Origin: CAZYTM01 sp964649725
GTDB lineage: Bacteria; Desulfobacterota; Desulfuromonadia; Geobacterales; Geobacteraceae
Direction of reading: 5' to 3'
NCBI GenBank assembly: GCA_964649725.1
Contig: CAZYTM010000001.1
Coordinates: forward strand, 496,001-560,000
DNA: 64,000 nucleotides
Made by a program: the position numbers and the translations under genes. Positions 1 through 8,390 of the stretch are shown here, piece after piece. Under the pieces are notes generated by a model. The model had not been told where the DNA came from, searched no databases, and saw only the letters and a list, made by a program, of their open reading frames with translations. Positions within the stretch are counted from its first letter, which is position 1; every line of letters starts with the position of its first letter.

Positions 1-99
1 GTGCTAGCTGAACTGCGTGACAAGAAGGCAATTGACGACGATCTGAAGGCGAAGCTTGCAGCAGCTCTTGACGAGTTCAAGAAAGAATTCACAGCCTAA
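1..99 (+). CDS. atpA: ATP synthase F1 subunit alpha, C-terminal end (partial)
   Basis: An open frame runs from the first base of the window to a TAA at 97-99 and encodes a 32-residue tail that is rich in Lys, Asp and Ala and ends in Phe-Thr-Ala. This suits the helical C-terminus of F1 alpha, and the gene sits 20 bp before atpG in the usual atpA-atpG-atpD-atpC order. The rest of the gene lies outside the window. The identity rests mainly on gene order. Confidence 0.85.
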   Translation: MLAELRDKKAIDDDLKAKLAAALDEFKKEFTA

Positions 100-119
100 C
101 GTAAGGACGGTTAGCCGTT

Positions 120-986
120 ATGCCAAGTCTGAAGAGTATCAAGAAAAGGATCGGCTCGGTTAAAAATACCAGGCAGATCACTAAGGCCATGAAGATGGTT
201 TCGGCCGCTAAGTTGCGGCGGGCCCAGGAAAACGTCATGGCTGCACGCCCATATGCAAAAAAGATGGGTGAAGTTTTGGAACGCCTGGCCCAAAATGTAG
301 AACCGGAGTGTAGTCCGCTTTTGCATCAACGCACCAAGGAGAAGGGGCTGCTTATAGTAGTGACTTCTGATCGCGGTTTATGCGGTGGGTTCAATGCAAA
401 TCTCTGCAAGGCTGCTGACCGTTTTCTTAAGGAAAAGAAAAATGAGTTCAGTGAACTGACAGTAATGACCTTAGGTCGTAAAGGGTATGATTTTCTTAAA
501 AATCGCCACACTGTGCGGAAAAATTATGCCAATTCGCAGGCCAATCTTAATTACCAGACAGCCGCTCTGCTAGCTCAGGAAGTGATCGAAGGGTTTGTTG
601 CTGAAGAGTACGATGAGGTCTATTTGATATTTAATGCTTTCCGAAGCGTAATGTCACAGGATATTACCCTGGAGAAACTTCTACCCATTACCCCGCCGAA
701 AGGCTCTGAGGATGATGTTATGCCTCCGCAGTATATCTATGAGCCGTCTGAAGCGGCGTTGTTGGCAGAATTGCTGCCAAAGCATATTGAGGTGCAGTTT
801 TTCAAGGCAATGCTTGAATCGCTGGCTGCTGAACATGGAGCCCGAATGACAGCTATGGACAGCGCCTCGAAAAATGCCTCCGAGATGATCAGCAAGCTGA
901 CTCTGCAGTACAATCGTGCTCGCCAGGCAGCAATAACCAAGGAGTTGATGGAAATCATCTCAGGTGCTGAATCGGTAAAAGGATAA
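120..986 (+). CDS. atpG: ATP synthase F1 subunit gamma
   Basis: This 288-residue protein is the central rotor shaft of F1F0 ATP synthase; it couples proton flow through F0 to ATP synthesis at the alpha/beta catalytic sites. The N-terminal helix has the family hallmark with KSIKKRI and ITKAMKMVSAAKLRRAQ (residues 4-36), the centre has the TSDRGLCGGFN motif, and the C-terminal helix ends with Asn-Arg-Ala-Arg-Gln-Ala-x-Ile-Thr-x-Glu-x-x-Glu-Ile. The length is normal for bacteria. An AAGGA-type ribosome site precedes the ATG. It lies between atpA and atpD and is presumably co-transcribed with them. Confidence 0.98.
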   Translation: MPSLKSIKKRIGSVKNTRQITKAMKMVSAAKLRRAQENVMAARPYAKKMGEVLERLAQNVEPECSPLLHQRTKEKGLLIVVTSDRGLCGGFNANLCKAADRFLKEKKNEFSELTVMTLGRKGYDFLKNRHTVRKNYANSQANLNYQTAALLAQEVIEGFVAEEYDEVYLIFNAFRSVMSQDITLEKLLPITPPKGSEDDVMPPQYIYEPSEAALLAELLPKHIEVQFFKAMLESLAAEHGARMTAMDSASKNASEMISKLTLQYNRARQAAITKELMEIISGAESVKG

Positions 987-1045
987 TTCGGATCCAGATC
1001 CAAAACAATAGATGGCCCGTCAGGCCGCAGGAGGAAGGAATTACC

Positions 1046-2458
1046 ATGAGTCAGAACATCGGGAAAATATCGCAGGTTATCGGCGCCGTTATTGACGTCG
1101 AGTTTGAGCCGGGGAAACTCCCCCCCATATACAATGCGCTCAAAGTGACTAACCCTGCAATCGACGACCGGGAGTGGAACCTGGTTCTAGAAGTAGCACA
1201 GCATTTGGGTGAAAATGCAGTGCGGACCATTGCCATGGATTCCACTGACGGTTTAGTGCGTGGTCAGCAGGTACTCGATACCGGCAAGCAAATAGTAATG
1301 CCGGTCGGTCGTAAAACCCTTGGCCGTATTCTCAACGTGATAGGCGAGCCGGTTGATGAAATGGGCCCAGTTGGCCACGAGAAAGAATATGAAATTCATC
1401 GTCCTGCTCCCTCCTTCCAAGATCAATCGACCAAGGTTGAATCGTTTACCACAGGTATCAAGGTTGTTGATCTCCTTGCACCATATGCTCGCGGCGGTAA
1501 GATTGGATTGTTTGGCGGTGCAGGTGTTGGCAAGACCGTTCTGATTATGGAATTGATCAATAATATTGCCAAACAGCACGGTGGGTTCTCGGTATTTGCC
1601 GGCGTCGGCGAGAGAACCCGCGAAGGTAACGATCTCTGGCATGAAATGAAAGACTCGGGGGTTATAGATAAGGCCGCCCTAATATACGGTCAGATGAACG
1701 AGCCTCCAGGGGCTCGTGCCCGGGTTGCCCTATCGGCGCTTTCAGTAGCTGAATACTTCCGCGACGAAGAAGGACAGAACGTTCTCCTCTTTATCGATAA
1801 CATCTTCCGATTCACCCAAGCCGGCTCCGAAGTTTCAGCACTCCTCGGCCGTATACCCTCAGCGGTTGGTTACCAGCCAACCCTGGCCACCGAAATGGGC
1901 GAATTACAGGAGCGGATTACCTCAACCAATAAGGGTTCTATAACCTCTGTTCAGGCTATTTACGTGCCGGCTGACGACTTGACCGACCCCGCTCCGGCAA
2001 CTGCATTTGCTCATCTGGATGCTACTACGGTTCTTTCTCGGCAGATTGCTGAACTCGGCATCTATCCTGCTGTTGATCCTCTCGATTCCACCTCCCGGAT
2101 TCTTGATCCACAGGTAGTTGGCGAAGAACATTACACCGTAGCCCGCTCGGTACAGTATGTACTCCAGCGCTATAAAGACCTTCAGGATATTATTGCCATT
2201 CTAGGTATGGATGAGCTTTCAGAGGAAGATAAGCTTGTTGTTTCTCGTGCCCGCAAGATTCAACGATTTCTCTCCCAACCTTTTCACGTTGCCGAGGCTT
2301 TTACCGGAACCCCCGGCGTTTACGTGGAACTTAAAGACACTATCAAGGGGTTCCAGGAGATCGTGGCGGGTAAGTACGATGATATCCCAGAGCAGGCGTT
2401 CTACATGGTCGGAACCATTGAAGAGGTTCTTGAGAAGGCAAAGAAACTGGCTTTATAA
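1046..2458 (+). CDS. atpD: ATP synthase F1 subunit beta
   Basis: This is the catalytic subunit of F1 ATP synthase, 470 residues, normal for the family. Walker A is GGAGVGKT (about residues 157-164), the catalytic Glu lies in GERTREGNDL, and Walker B is in LLFIDNIFRF. The C-terminal region contains the DELSEEDKL stretch that interacts with gamma and epsilon. A strong AGGAGGAAGG ribosome site lies just upstream of the ATG. It is the third gene of the visible atp operon. Confidence 0.99.
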   Translation: MSQNIGKISQVIGAVIDVEFEPGKLPPIYNALKVTNPAIDDREWNLVLEVAQHLGENAVRTIAMDSTDGLVRGQQVLDTGKQIVMPVGRKTLGRILNVIGEPVDEMGPVGHEKEYEIHRPAPSFQDQSTKVESFTTGIKVVDLLAPYARGGKIGLFGGAGVGKTVLIMELINNIAKQHGGFSVFAGVGERTREGNDLWHEMKDSGVIDKAALIYGQMNEPPGARARVALSALSVAEYFRDEEGQNVLLFIDNIFRFTQAGSEVSALLGRIPSAVGYQPTLATEMGELQERITSTNKGSITSVQAIYVPADDLTDPAPATAFAHLDATTVLSRQIAELGIYPAVDPLDSTSRILDPQVVGEEHYTVARSVQYVLQRYKDLQDIIAILGMDELSEEDKLVVSRARKIQRFLSQPFHVAEAFTGTPGVYVELKDTIKGFQEIVAGKYDDIPEQAFYMVGTIEEVLEKAKKLAL

Positions 2459-2527
2459 GAATGGTAATATTGTGAATCGGAGTTGAGTTGATCAAGCGGA
2501 TTGACTCGACAAAAAGGATAAAGATAG

Positions 2528-2944
2528 ATGGCTGAAAAACTGAAGCTGGAATTGGTCACTCCCTATAAAAAAGTTCTCTCTGAAGAGGTCGATGAAATAA
2601 CAGCATCTGGCACTCTTGGAGAATTTGGCGTACTCCCGGGGCATGCTGCGTTTCTGACCTCACTCAAGATAGGGGAACTTACCTACAAACAGGGTGGATC
2701 AGTACAACACTTGGCAGTTAATTGGGGGTATTTCGAGGTAGAGGACGACAAGGTTACGGTACTTGTTGAGACCGCAGAACGTGCAGACGAGATCGATCTG
2801 GAGCGCGCCAAGGCAGCACTCGGTCGTGCTGAGCAGGCCCTGAAAGGACTTGCTTCTGAAGATAAGGAGTATAGGAAAATGGAAGCAGCCTTAGAAAGGG
2901 CGCTGATCAGGATGCAGGTCGCAGGGAAAGCTGCCAGAAAATAA
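2528..2944 (+). CDS. atpC: ATP synthase F1 subunit epsilon
   Basis: This 138-residue protein has the two-domain epsilon layout. The N-terminal beta sandwich includes the EFGVLPGHAAFLTSLKIG signature (about residues 33-50). The C-terminal helical hairpin is rich in Ala, Glu and Arg and carries the regulatory arm. Epsilon binds gamma and can inhibit ATP hydrolysis. It is the last gene of the atp operon and is followed by a short hairpin terminator, so transcription appears to end here. Confidence 0.98.
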   Translation: MAEKLKLELVTPYKKVLSEEVDEITASGTLGEFGVLPGHAAFLTSLKIGELTYKQGGSVQHLAVNWGYFEVEDDKVTVLVETAERADEIDLERAKAALGRAEQALKGLASEDKEYRKMEAALERALIRMQVAGKAARK

Positions 2945-2968
2945 AGAATTGATTTAATTTTTAAATTT

Positions 2969-2990
2969 AAAGCCCTCATCTGAGGGCTTT
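2969..2990. terminator. Shared terminator between atpC and prfC
   Basis: A perfect stem AAAGCCCTCA / TGAGGGCTTT with a 2-nt TC loop lies between the convergent atpC and prfC genes. It is flanked by T-rich sequence on the plus side and A-rich sequence (T-rich on the reverse strand) on the other, so it can serve both directions. Confidence 0.85.
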
Positions 2991-2997
2991 ATCATTT

Positions 2998-4578
2998 TTA
3001 GCTATGTTCACGGGTGGAGTGAAATTCAAGGTCTGGCCAGTTCTCCATAGTATTCTCCAACCGCCACTGACTGCCAGCCAGGTAAGCAAGATTACCCTCT
3101 CCATCCTTGAAAAGATTCATAGCATCACGTTTTTCGAATTCCTCCAGATTTTTCTTATCTCCTGTTACCCACCGAGCTGTAACATAAGAAACCAGTTCAT
3201 AGGCGATTTGTACGCCATATTCATGTACCAGCCTATGTAATACCACATCAAACTGGAGGAGACCGACTGCACCGACTATCCAGTCCGCTCCCATCAGAGG
3301 ACGAAATACCTGAGTTGTCCCTTCCTCTGACAGTTGAACCAAACCCTTTTCCAGAGCCTTTGATTTCATTGGGTTGAGAATACGTACTTTGCGAAAGTGT
3401 TCGGGAGCAAAGTTTGGTATGCCAGTGAATTTGAGGGGCTCTCCCTGGCTAAAGGTATCACCTATCTTTATTGTCCCATGGTTGTGTATGCCAATAATAT
3501 CGCCAGGAAAGGCTTCATCCACATTGGTGCGGTCTTGGGCCATGAATATAGTTGCATTGGAAATCTGTACATCACGACCGAGACGAATATGACGAACTTT
3601 CATGCCGCGAATGAACTTGCCAGAACAGATTCTGAAAAAAGCGATCCGGTCGCGGTGAGCAGGATCCATATTGGCTTGAATCTTAAAGACAAAACCACTA
3701 AAAGCTTCTTCGAATGGAGAAACAATTCGTGTTTCAGTTTCACGCGGCCTCGGAGCCGGCGCATGCTCGATAAAGGTGTCGAGTAGTTGTTGAACTCCAA
3801 AGGTATTGATAGCACTGCCGAAAAAAACAGGGGTTTGCAGCCCTGCTAGATAGGCATCCTTCTCAAAGGGGTGGGCTGCTCCTTCCAGAAGCTCAACATC
3901 ATTGCGCAGCTCATCAACCTGCGAACCTAGTAGTTTGGCCAGTTCGGGATCGTCGAGCCCTTGCATGGATATTGATTTGCCGATTCCATGCGCATCTTCA
4001 GGATCAAAGCAGGATAATTCCTTGGAATAAAGATGATAAGTGCCGCGAAAACGTTTCCCCATGCCGATAGGCCAGGTAATCGGGGCGCACTGGATATTGA
4101 GCAAATTTTCTATTTCATCAATTAGGTCAAGCGGTTCCCTCCCTTCTCGGTCAAGTTTGTTGATAAAAGTCATGATTGGCGTATGGCGAAGTCGGCATAC
4201 TTCCAACAGTTTCTTGGTCTGACTCTCCACCCCTTTAACAGAATCGATAACCATCAATACCGAGTCAACTGCTGTAAGAGTGCGATAAGTATCTTCAGAA
4301 AAGTCGTTATGGCCAGGGGTGTCAAGAAGATTTATCTCGTAACCGCGGTAGGAAAATTTCATGACCGAGGAGGTGACCGATATCCCCCGTTGTTTCTCCA
4401 TCTCCATCCAGTCAGAAGTTGCATGTCTAGATGCTTTACGGGCACGCACCTCCCCTGCTTGCTGGATTGCCCCGCCGAATAACAGAAGTTTTTCTGTGAT
4501 TGTGGTTTTACCGGCATCCGGATGGCTAATAATAGCAAATGTACGGCGTTGATCAATTTCTTGCTGGTTATGCTTCAT
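2998..4578 (-). CDS. prfC: Peptide chain release factor 3 (RF3)
   Basis: RF3 is a translational GTPase that removes RF1 or RF2 from the ribosome after peptide release. About 526 residues. G1 is HPDAGKTT, G3 is DTPGHNDF and G4 is NKLD, followed by EF-Tu-like domain II and the RF3 C-terminal domain (for example LQFDVVLHRLVHEYG). The ATG at 4578 is preferred. A TTG one codon upstream (4581) sits 8 nt after AAGGAG and could also be used. It converges on the atp operon and appears to be a single-gene unit. Confidence 0.97.
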   Translation of the reverse strand: MKHNQQEIDQRRTFAIISHPDAGKTTITEKLLLFGGAIQQAGEVRARKASRHATSDWMEMEKQRGISVTSSVMKFSYRGYEINLLDTPGHNDFSEDTYRTLTAVDSVLMVIDSVKGVESQTKKLLEVCRLRHTPIMTFINKLDREGREPLDLIDEIENLLNIQCAPITWPIGMGKRFRGTYHLYSKELSCFDPEDAHGIGKSISMQGLDDPELAKLLGSQVDELRNDVELLEGAAHPFEKDAYLAGLQTPVFFGSAINTFGVQQLLDTFIEHAPAPRPRETETRIVSPFEEAFSGFVFKIQANMDPAHRDRIAFFRICSGKFIRGMKVRHIRLGRDVQISNATIFMAQDRTNVDEAFPGDIIGIHNHGTIKIGDTFSQGEPLKFTGIPNFAPEHFRKVRILNPMKSKALEKGLVQLSEEGTTQVFRPLMGADWIVGAVGLLQFDVVLHRLVHEYGVQIAYELVSYVTARWVTGDKKNLEEFEKRDAMNLFKDGEGNLAYLAGSQWRLENTMENWPDLEFHSTREHS

Positions 4579-4669
4579 CAAATTTATAACTCCTTATAAC
4601 CTAGATATTTTTGGAGATATGCCCTGTCATGATTTGACGCTGGCATGCTTCTAATTTTGAGACAAAAGA

Positions 4670-4694
4670 AAGGCGAAGAGATTATCTTCGCCTT
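4670..4694 (-). terminator. Possible hairpin upstream of prfC
   Basis: A 9-bp perfect stem AAGGCGAAG / CTTCGCCTT with a 7-nt loop is followed on the reverse strand by T-rich TCTTTTGTCTC. It lies about 90 bp upstream of the prfC start, with no other reverse gene before it. It could be a leader attenuator for prfC or a leftover terminator. There is no T tract on the plus strand. Confidence 0.35.
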
Positions 4695-4837
4695 ACATAT
4701 AAAAATAATCGCATTTTCAATGTAAAAGGGCAACAAAAAAGAGTAAGTGATATGAGGAGCAATTTATCATTTCAGGAAAATCTTTATTCAAGACCTTAAC
4801 CCTTTTGTTTTACATAGTCATGCGGCATAATATAAAA

Positions 4838-5644
4838 ATGAATAGTAATCCGATTGAGTGCACCAATCTATTCGATTCACATTGCCATCTGGACGATCCG
4901 GCACTTGCTGAAAGGATGCCGGCAGTTTTAGCAGCAGCCAGGCAAGCAGGTGTTATTAGGTGTCTTATCCCTGGAGTTCACCCTGATAGTTGGGAAAAGA
5001 TATTTATATTAGCCACTAAATATTCCGAATTGTTGCCGGCAGTCGGCTTACATCCGATGGTTTCTGGGATTTGGAACCCGAAGATAGCTGAACGACTCTG
5101 CCAATATGCTGATAGCGCAGTTGCGATCGGTGAAATCGGCCTTGACTATCATCTGGATATTCCTAGGGGGCAGCAACAGCAGGTATTTAGAGCCCAGTTA
5201 CAGATAGCATTAGAAAAAGGTCTGCCAGTACTTATTCATTGTCGCAATGCGTTTCAAGATCTTCTGAGGATTCTCAAAGAAGAGAAAGTTATGCAAGTAG
5301 GAGGGGTAATGCATGCATTCTCTGGTAGTCTGGATGTGGCACTGGAATGCATTCGCCTCGGTCTTGGAATATCAGTGGTTGGTACGATTACGTACCGTAA
5401 TGCGGTAAGGCCCCTGAATCTGGTCCGCCAACTCCCTCTGGAGATGTTGTTGCTGGAGACCGATGCTCCGGATATGTCGCCTGAGCCATACCGAGGAACT
5501 GTTAACGAGCCGGCACTTCTTCCTTTGATTGCAGCAAAGGTGGCAGAGATCAAAGGGATCCCTCTACAGCAGGTCGCGGATGTCACTAGCAGCAACGCTT
5601 ATAGGCTCTTTAGCAGAAAATACCAATACTCCTTAAGCAGATAA
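4838..5644 (+). CDS. TatD-family metal-dependent hydrolase
   Basis: This TatD-type DNase or phosphoesterase has a TIM-barrel amidohydrolase fold. Metal ligands are visible in FDSHCHLD (N-terminus), in EIGLDYH in the middle, in a His followed by Cys-Arg-Asn (LIHCRN), and in LLLETDAPD near the C-terminus. TatD enzymes cut DNA ends and may act in repair. The ATG at 4838 is chosen because the match to the family begins about ten residues later; a start at 4805 would add 11 residues of no recognisable value. No strong ribosome site is seen at either. It lies 25 bp before the TcdA-like gene, so the two are probably co-transcribed. Confidence 0.9.
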   Translation: MNSNPIECTNLFDSHCHLDDPALAERMPAVLAAARQAGVIRCLIPGVHPDSWEKIFILATKYSELLPAVGLHPMVSGIWNPKIAERLCQYADSAVAIGEIGLDYHLDIPRGQQQQVFRAQLQIALEKGLPVLIHCRNAFQDLLRILKEEKVMQVGGVMHAFSGSLDVALECIRLGLGISVVGTITYRNAVRPLNLVRQLPLEMLLLETDAPDMSPEPYRGTVNEPALLPLIAAKVAEIKGIPLQQVADVTSSNAYRLFSRKYQYSLSR

Positions 5645-5669
5645 GAGCATTTAATAAAAATGGAGAGTT

Positions 5670-6440
5670 ATGATGGCAGGTATACACAGGTTCTCCCGCA
5701 ATGAGCTGTTATTTGGGGCTGCTGGCATTGAAAAGCTGAAAAGTGCCACTGTTGCAGTAATTGGTTTAGGAGGGGTGGGGAGCTATGCCGCCGAGGCTCT
5801 ATGCAGAGGAGGAATAGGCTCGCTGGTGCTGGTCGATTTCGATGACATATGTCTTACAAATTGTAATCGTCAGTTGCATGCACTGGAAGGTAATATCGGC
5901 AGGGCCAAAGTACTAGTAATGGCTGAGCGGCTCCGGCTAATAAATCCACAGGCTGAAATTATTCCCCACAAAGATTTTTATGCAGCTGAAAGTAGCAACT
6001 TTCTCCTCTCAAATGATTATCACTATGTGGTTGACGCAATTGACCATATTACCAGCAAGCTGCACCTGATAATAAGTTGTCAGAACCGACAGATTCCAAT
6101 TATATCCAGCATGGGAGCGGCGGCAAAAATTGACCCGACCAAAATCATGATTGGAGATATTTCTCAGTCCAATACATGTCGTATGGCCAGGTCAGTGCGC
6201 AAACTACTTCGCAAGCAGGGTGTTACCAAAGGGGTAAAGGTGGTATTCTCTACTGAAGAGTACCAGGGGCAGGAAGAGATAGCACCTGCATGTAAGACCG
6301 ATTGTATTTGCCCGAATCATAGCGAACAACGATTTGATTGTACTCACCGGAGGGTAGTATTGGGGAGCAGCCCATTCATACCGGGAATTTTTGGTCTTAC
6401 CATGGCAGGAGTGGTTATTAATGACTTGTTGAAGGAGTAA
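5670..6440 (+). CDS. tcdA: ThiF/TcdA-family E1-like tRNA-modifying enzyme
   Basis: An E1-like adenylating enzyme of about 256 residues. The nucleotide motif GLGGVGSYAAEAL (about residues 32-44), the FDDICLTNCNRQ loop and a Cys-x-Cys segment near residues 210-213 fit TcdA (CsdL). TcdA cyclises the threonylcarbamoyl group of t6A37 in tRNA to ct6A, using ATP. MoeB and ThiF share the fold, but the absence of sulfur-carrier partners nearby and the RFSRNELLFG start favour TcdA. The ribosome site GGAGAG at 5662-5667 is close to the first ATG, so the second ATG at 5673 may be the true start. Confidence 0.88.
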   Translation: MMAGIHRFSRNELLFGAAGIEKLKSATVAVIGLGGVGSYAAEALCRGGIGSLVLVDFDDICLTNCNRQLHALEGNIGRAKVLVMAERLRLINPQAEIIPHKDFYAAESSNFLLSNDYHYVVDAIDHITSKLHLIISCQNRQIPIISSMGAAAKIDPTKIMIGDISQSNTCRMARSVRKLLRKQGVTKGVKVVFSTEEYQGQEEIAPACKTDCICPNHSEQRFDCTHRRVVLGSSPFIPGIFGLTMAGVVINDLLKE

Positions 6441-6526
6441 ATTTGATTTGTGTCGATTGACCTCTCTTTTTTTGCAGATATACTTTTTGCAAAATCACTA
6501 AATCATATTTGAGAGGAGAAGCGGCC

Positions 6527-7024
6527 ATGGGTAAGGAATATACTATACAGGAAGCCCTGAAGTTGGCTATTCAGGGAGAGAAAGACAGTATGGATTTTTA
6601 TCGTAAGGCAGCGTCCGTTACTAAGGATGAAAGGGCCAAGAAGGTTTTTGAGCTACTGGCCAATGAAGAGGTGGGACATATCAAGGCATTTTTTGATCAC
6701 TACAAAGGGGGAGAATTCGGCGACGTGAAAAGCTTACTAGAAGCGCCTGCCAACAAGAAATCAGCTACTTATCAGGCCTTGGAAAAAGCTCTTACGGCGG
6801 ACACACCGGAAAAGAAGGCTATGGAGATTGCATTGCAGGAAGAAAAGGCCTGTATAGAGCAATATTCAGCTCAGTTGAAAGATATTGTCGACCCATTAGT
6901 GAGAAAAGTATTCGAACAGGTTGTAAAAGAGACCCAGAATCATTATGACATGATTGAAGATGAATATATGCGTCTGATGAAAATGGTGGATCGCTCAGAT
7001 CAAAATACCTACGTCAGGGAGTAG
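6527..7024 (+). CDS. Rubrerythrin-like ferritin-family di-iron protein
   Basis: A 165-residue four-helix protein with the Glu/His pattern of a di-iron ferritin-like domain: EKDSMDFY in helix 1, ANEEVGHIKAF in helix 2, EEKACIEQY in helix 3, and a Glu followed by NHYDMIEDEY in helix 4. There is no rubredoxin Cys4 domain, so this is the erythrin-only form. Such proteins reduce peroxide or store iron in anaerobes. The start at 6527 follows GAGAGGAG at a good spacing. It is followed 33 bp later by a small cytochrome gene. Confidence 0.88.
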   Translation: MGKEYTIQEALKLAIQGEKDSMDFYRKAASVTKDERAKKVFELLANEEVGHIKAFFDHYKGGEFGDVKSLLEAPANKKSATYQALEKALTADTPEKKAMEIALQEEKACIEQYSAQLKDIVDPLVRKVFEQVVKETQNHYDMIEDEYMRLMKMVDRSDQNTYVRE

Positions 7025-7057
7025 GTCAACTCAGCAATAGAAAACCGGAGGCTGCCA

Positions 7058-7366
7058 ATGGTTATCAGCCTTATCACAGTTGTATTGACGTTGATAATCC
7101 CAACTGTGGTCACTGCAGATGAAGAAGTGCGAGGCGTTCATCTCCGGCAAAAGGGTTTAAAGGTAATTGAAGAAAAATGTCTCGTCTGTCATAATACTAA
7201 GGTCATTGACCAGGCTGTTCGGAATCGTCGGGACATAGCGCAGATAATTGCTCGTATGAAACAGAAAGGAGCTAATCTTTCAGCTGACGAGCGGCAGGTA
7301 ATGGGTCATTTCTGGCAGCAAAGTCCCTTGAAAGAGGAAATAATAAATGAACCCAAAATGCATTAA
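7058..7366 (+). CDS. Small periplasmic one-haem c-type cytochrome
   Basis: A 102-residue protein with an N-terminal hydrophobic signal (residues 1-20, ending in VVTA) and a single CLVCH haem-binding motif at residues 41-45. The rest is basic and helical (RRDIAQIIARMKQKG), and there is no clear distal Met motif except MGHFW near residue 88. GGAGG lies 7 nt before the ATG. It follows the rubrerythrin-like gene and may share its transcript, which suggests a redox or oxidative-stress role. That role is inferred. Confidence 0.75.
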   Translation: MVISLITVVLTLIIPTVVTADEEVRGVHLRQKGLKVIEEKCLVCHNTKVIDQAVRNRRDIAQIIARMKQKGANLSADERQVMGHFWQQSPLKEEIINEPKMH

Positions 7367-7397
7367 CTGAAGATATATTCCTGACTAGGAGAAAAAG

Positions 7398-7433
7398 AAA
7401 AAGTTGCTGGTATTAATGTGCCGGCAACTTTTT
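7398..7433. terminator. Shared intrinsic terminator
   Basis: A stem of about 12 bp (AAAAGTTGCTGG paired with CCGGCAACTTTT, with one G-U pair) is followed by a T run. It closes the rubrerythrin/cytochrome transcript on the plus strand. Read in reverse it also gives a T-rich tail, so it can end the convergent transglycosylase gene, which stops at 7434. Confidence 0.9.
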
Positions 7434-8225
7434 TTATCCGGCATAGGATGACATATATTCTTTAACTTTAACAAGATATAAACGTGTCTCCCGGGGTAGG
7501 GAGGTTGTGCCTTTTTTGTCAACATTTCCCGGGCCCCAGTTATAAGCGGCAAGTGCTTTATCAAGATCCCCCCTGTAGCGATTGAGCAATCCCTTCAAAA
7601 ATCTGCTTCCCGCCATAATGTTCTGTTCCGGGTTAAAGGAGTTGGTCACCCCTAGCCCCTTGGCAGTTGCTGGCATCAATTGCATCAGACCTTCCGCTCC
7701 GGCATGCGATACTGCCCTTGGATTAAAGTTGCTTTCTGCCTTTATCACAGCTTTGATCAAACTTTTATCTAACTGATAAGTATTGGCCGCCTTGTGAATA
7801 ATCGACTCTAATGCAGTTGGTGTTGTGGTAATTTGTGGGGACATTATTGGCGTTGGTCTGACAGGTGCAATTTGAGTAGGGGCGTCAGGATATGAGTTGC
7901 CAGGCTGAGTGTCAATAATTTGACTTGATTTGGCATAAAAAGTCAATATTTCATGGATATTCTGCTGCGATGTCACTGAGACGGGCTCCATTTGAGATGG
8001 GCCGAATGAAATGGCACTCTTCATCAGGTCTAGATTCAGTAATACTGATGCAGTCTCAAGTGCTTTTCCGGACAATTGCGGGGAGCCATGTTGATTGACA
8101 GCAGTCTGTAACAATTCTCCAAAAAGTGAGCTGTGTTTTTCGGCACGAGCGAACTTTTCGCCGAGGGTTTGTTGCTGTTGGACTATAGTCTGAGGCCGGC
8201 TAACATCAACTTCTTGGATTGCCAT
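7434..8225 (-). CDS. Lytic transglycosylase (SLT domain)
   Basis: A 263-residue protein with a Slt-type C-terminal domain (about residues 140-263). The catalytic Glu is E164 in IKAESNFNP. The GAEGLMQLMPATA motif and AAYNWGPGNV follow. It would cleave peptidoglycan between MurNAc and GlcNAc. The first 135 residues are low-complexity, rich in Gln, Thr and Pro, and show no signal peptide or lipobox, which is odd for a wall enzyme. It may leave by another route or be linked to an appendage assembly system. It sits before a sigma-54 response regulator on the same strand. Confidence 0.88.
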   Translation of the reverse strand: MAIQEVDVSRPQTIVQQQQTLGEKFARAEKHSSLFGELLQTAVNQHGSPQLSGKALETASVLLNLDLMKSAISFGPSQMEPVSVTSQQNIHEILTFYAKSSQIIDTQPGNSYPDAPTQIAPVRPTPIMSPQITTTPTALESIIHKAANTYQLDKSLIKAVIKAESNFNPRAVSHAGAEGLMQLMPATAKGLGVTNSFNPEQNIMAGSRFLKGLLNRYRGDLDKALAAYNWGPGNVDKKGTTSLPRETRLYLVKVKEYMSSYAG

Positions 8226-8390
8226 GCAATACCTCTTGCCATTGCTCTATATTCATCGCTTTCAGGGGGTATTGTTTGAATAAAATCTGGTGCAATTAAG
8301 CAGTAAGAAGCATACCGCTATTTCGGTAAAGACGATAACCAAAAAGATGCACAGGCCATGCCTATGTAACAACTAACAGTAGGGGGGAGT

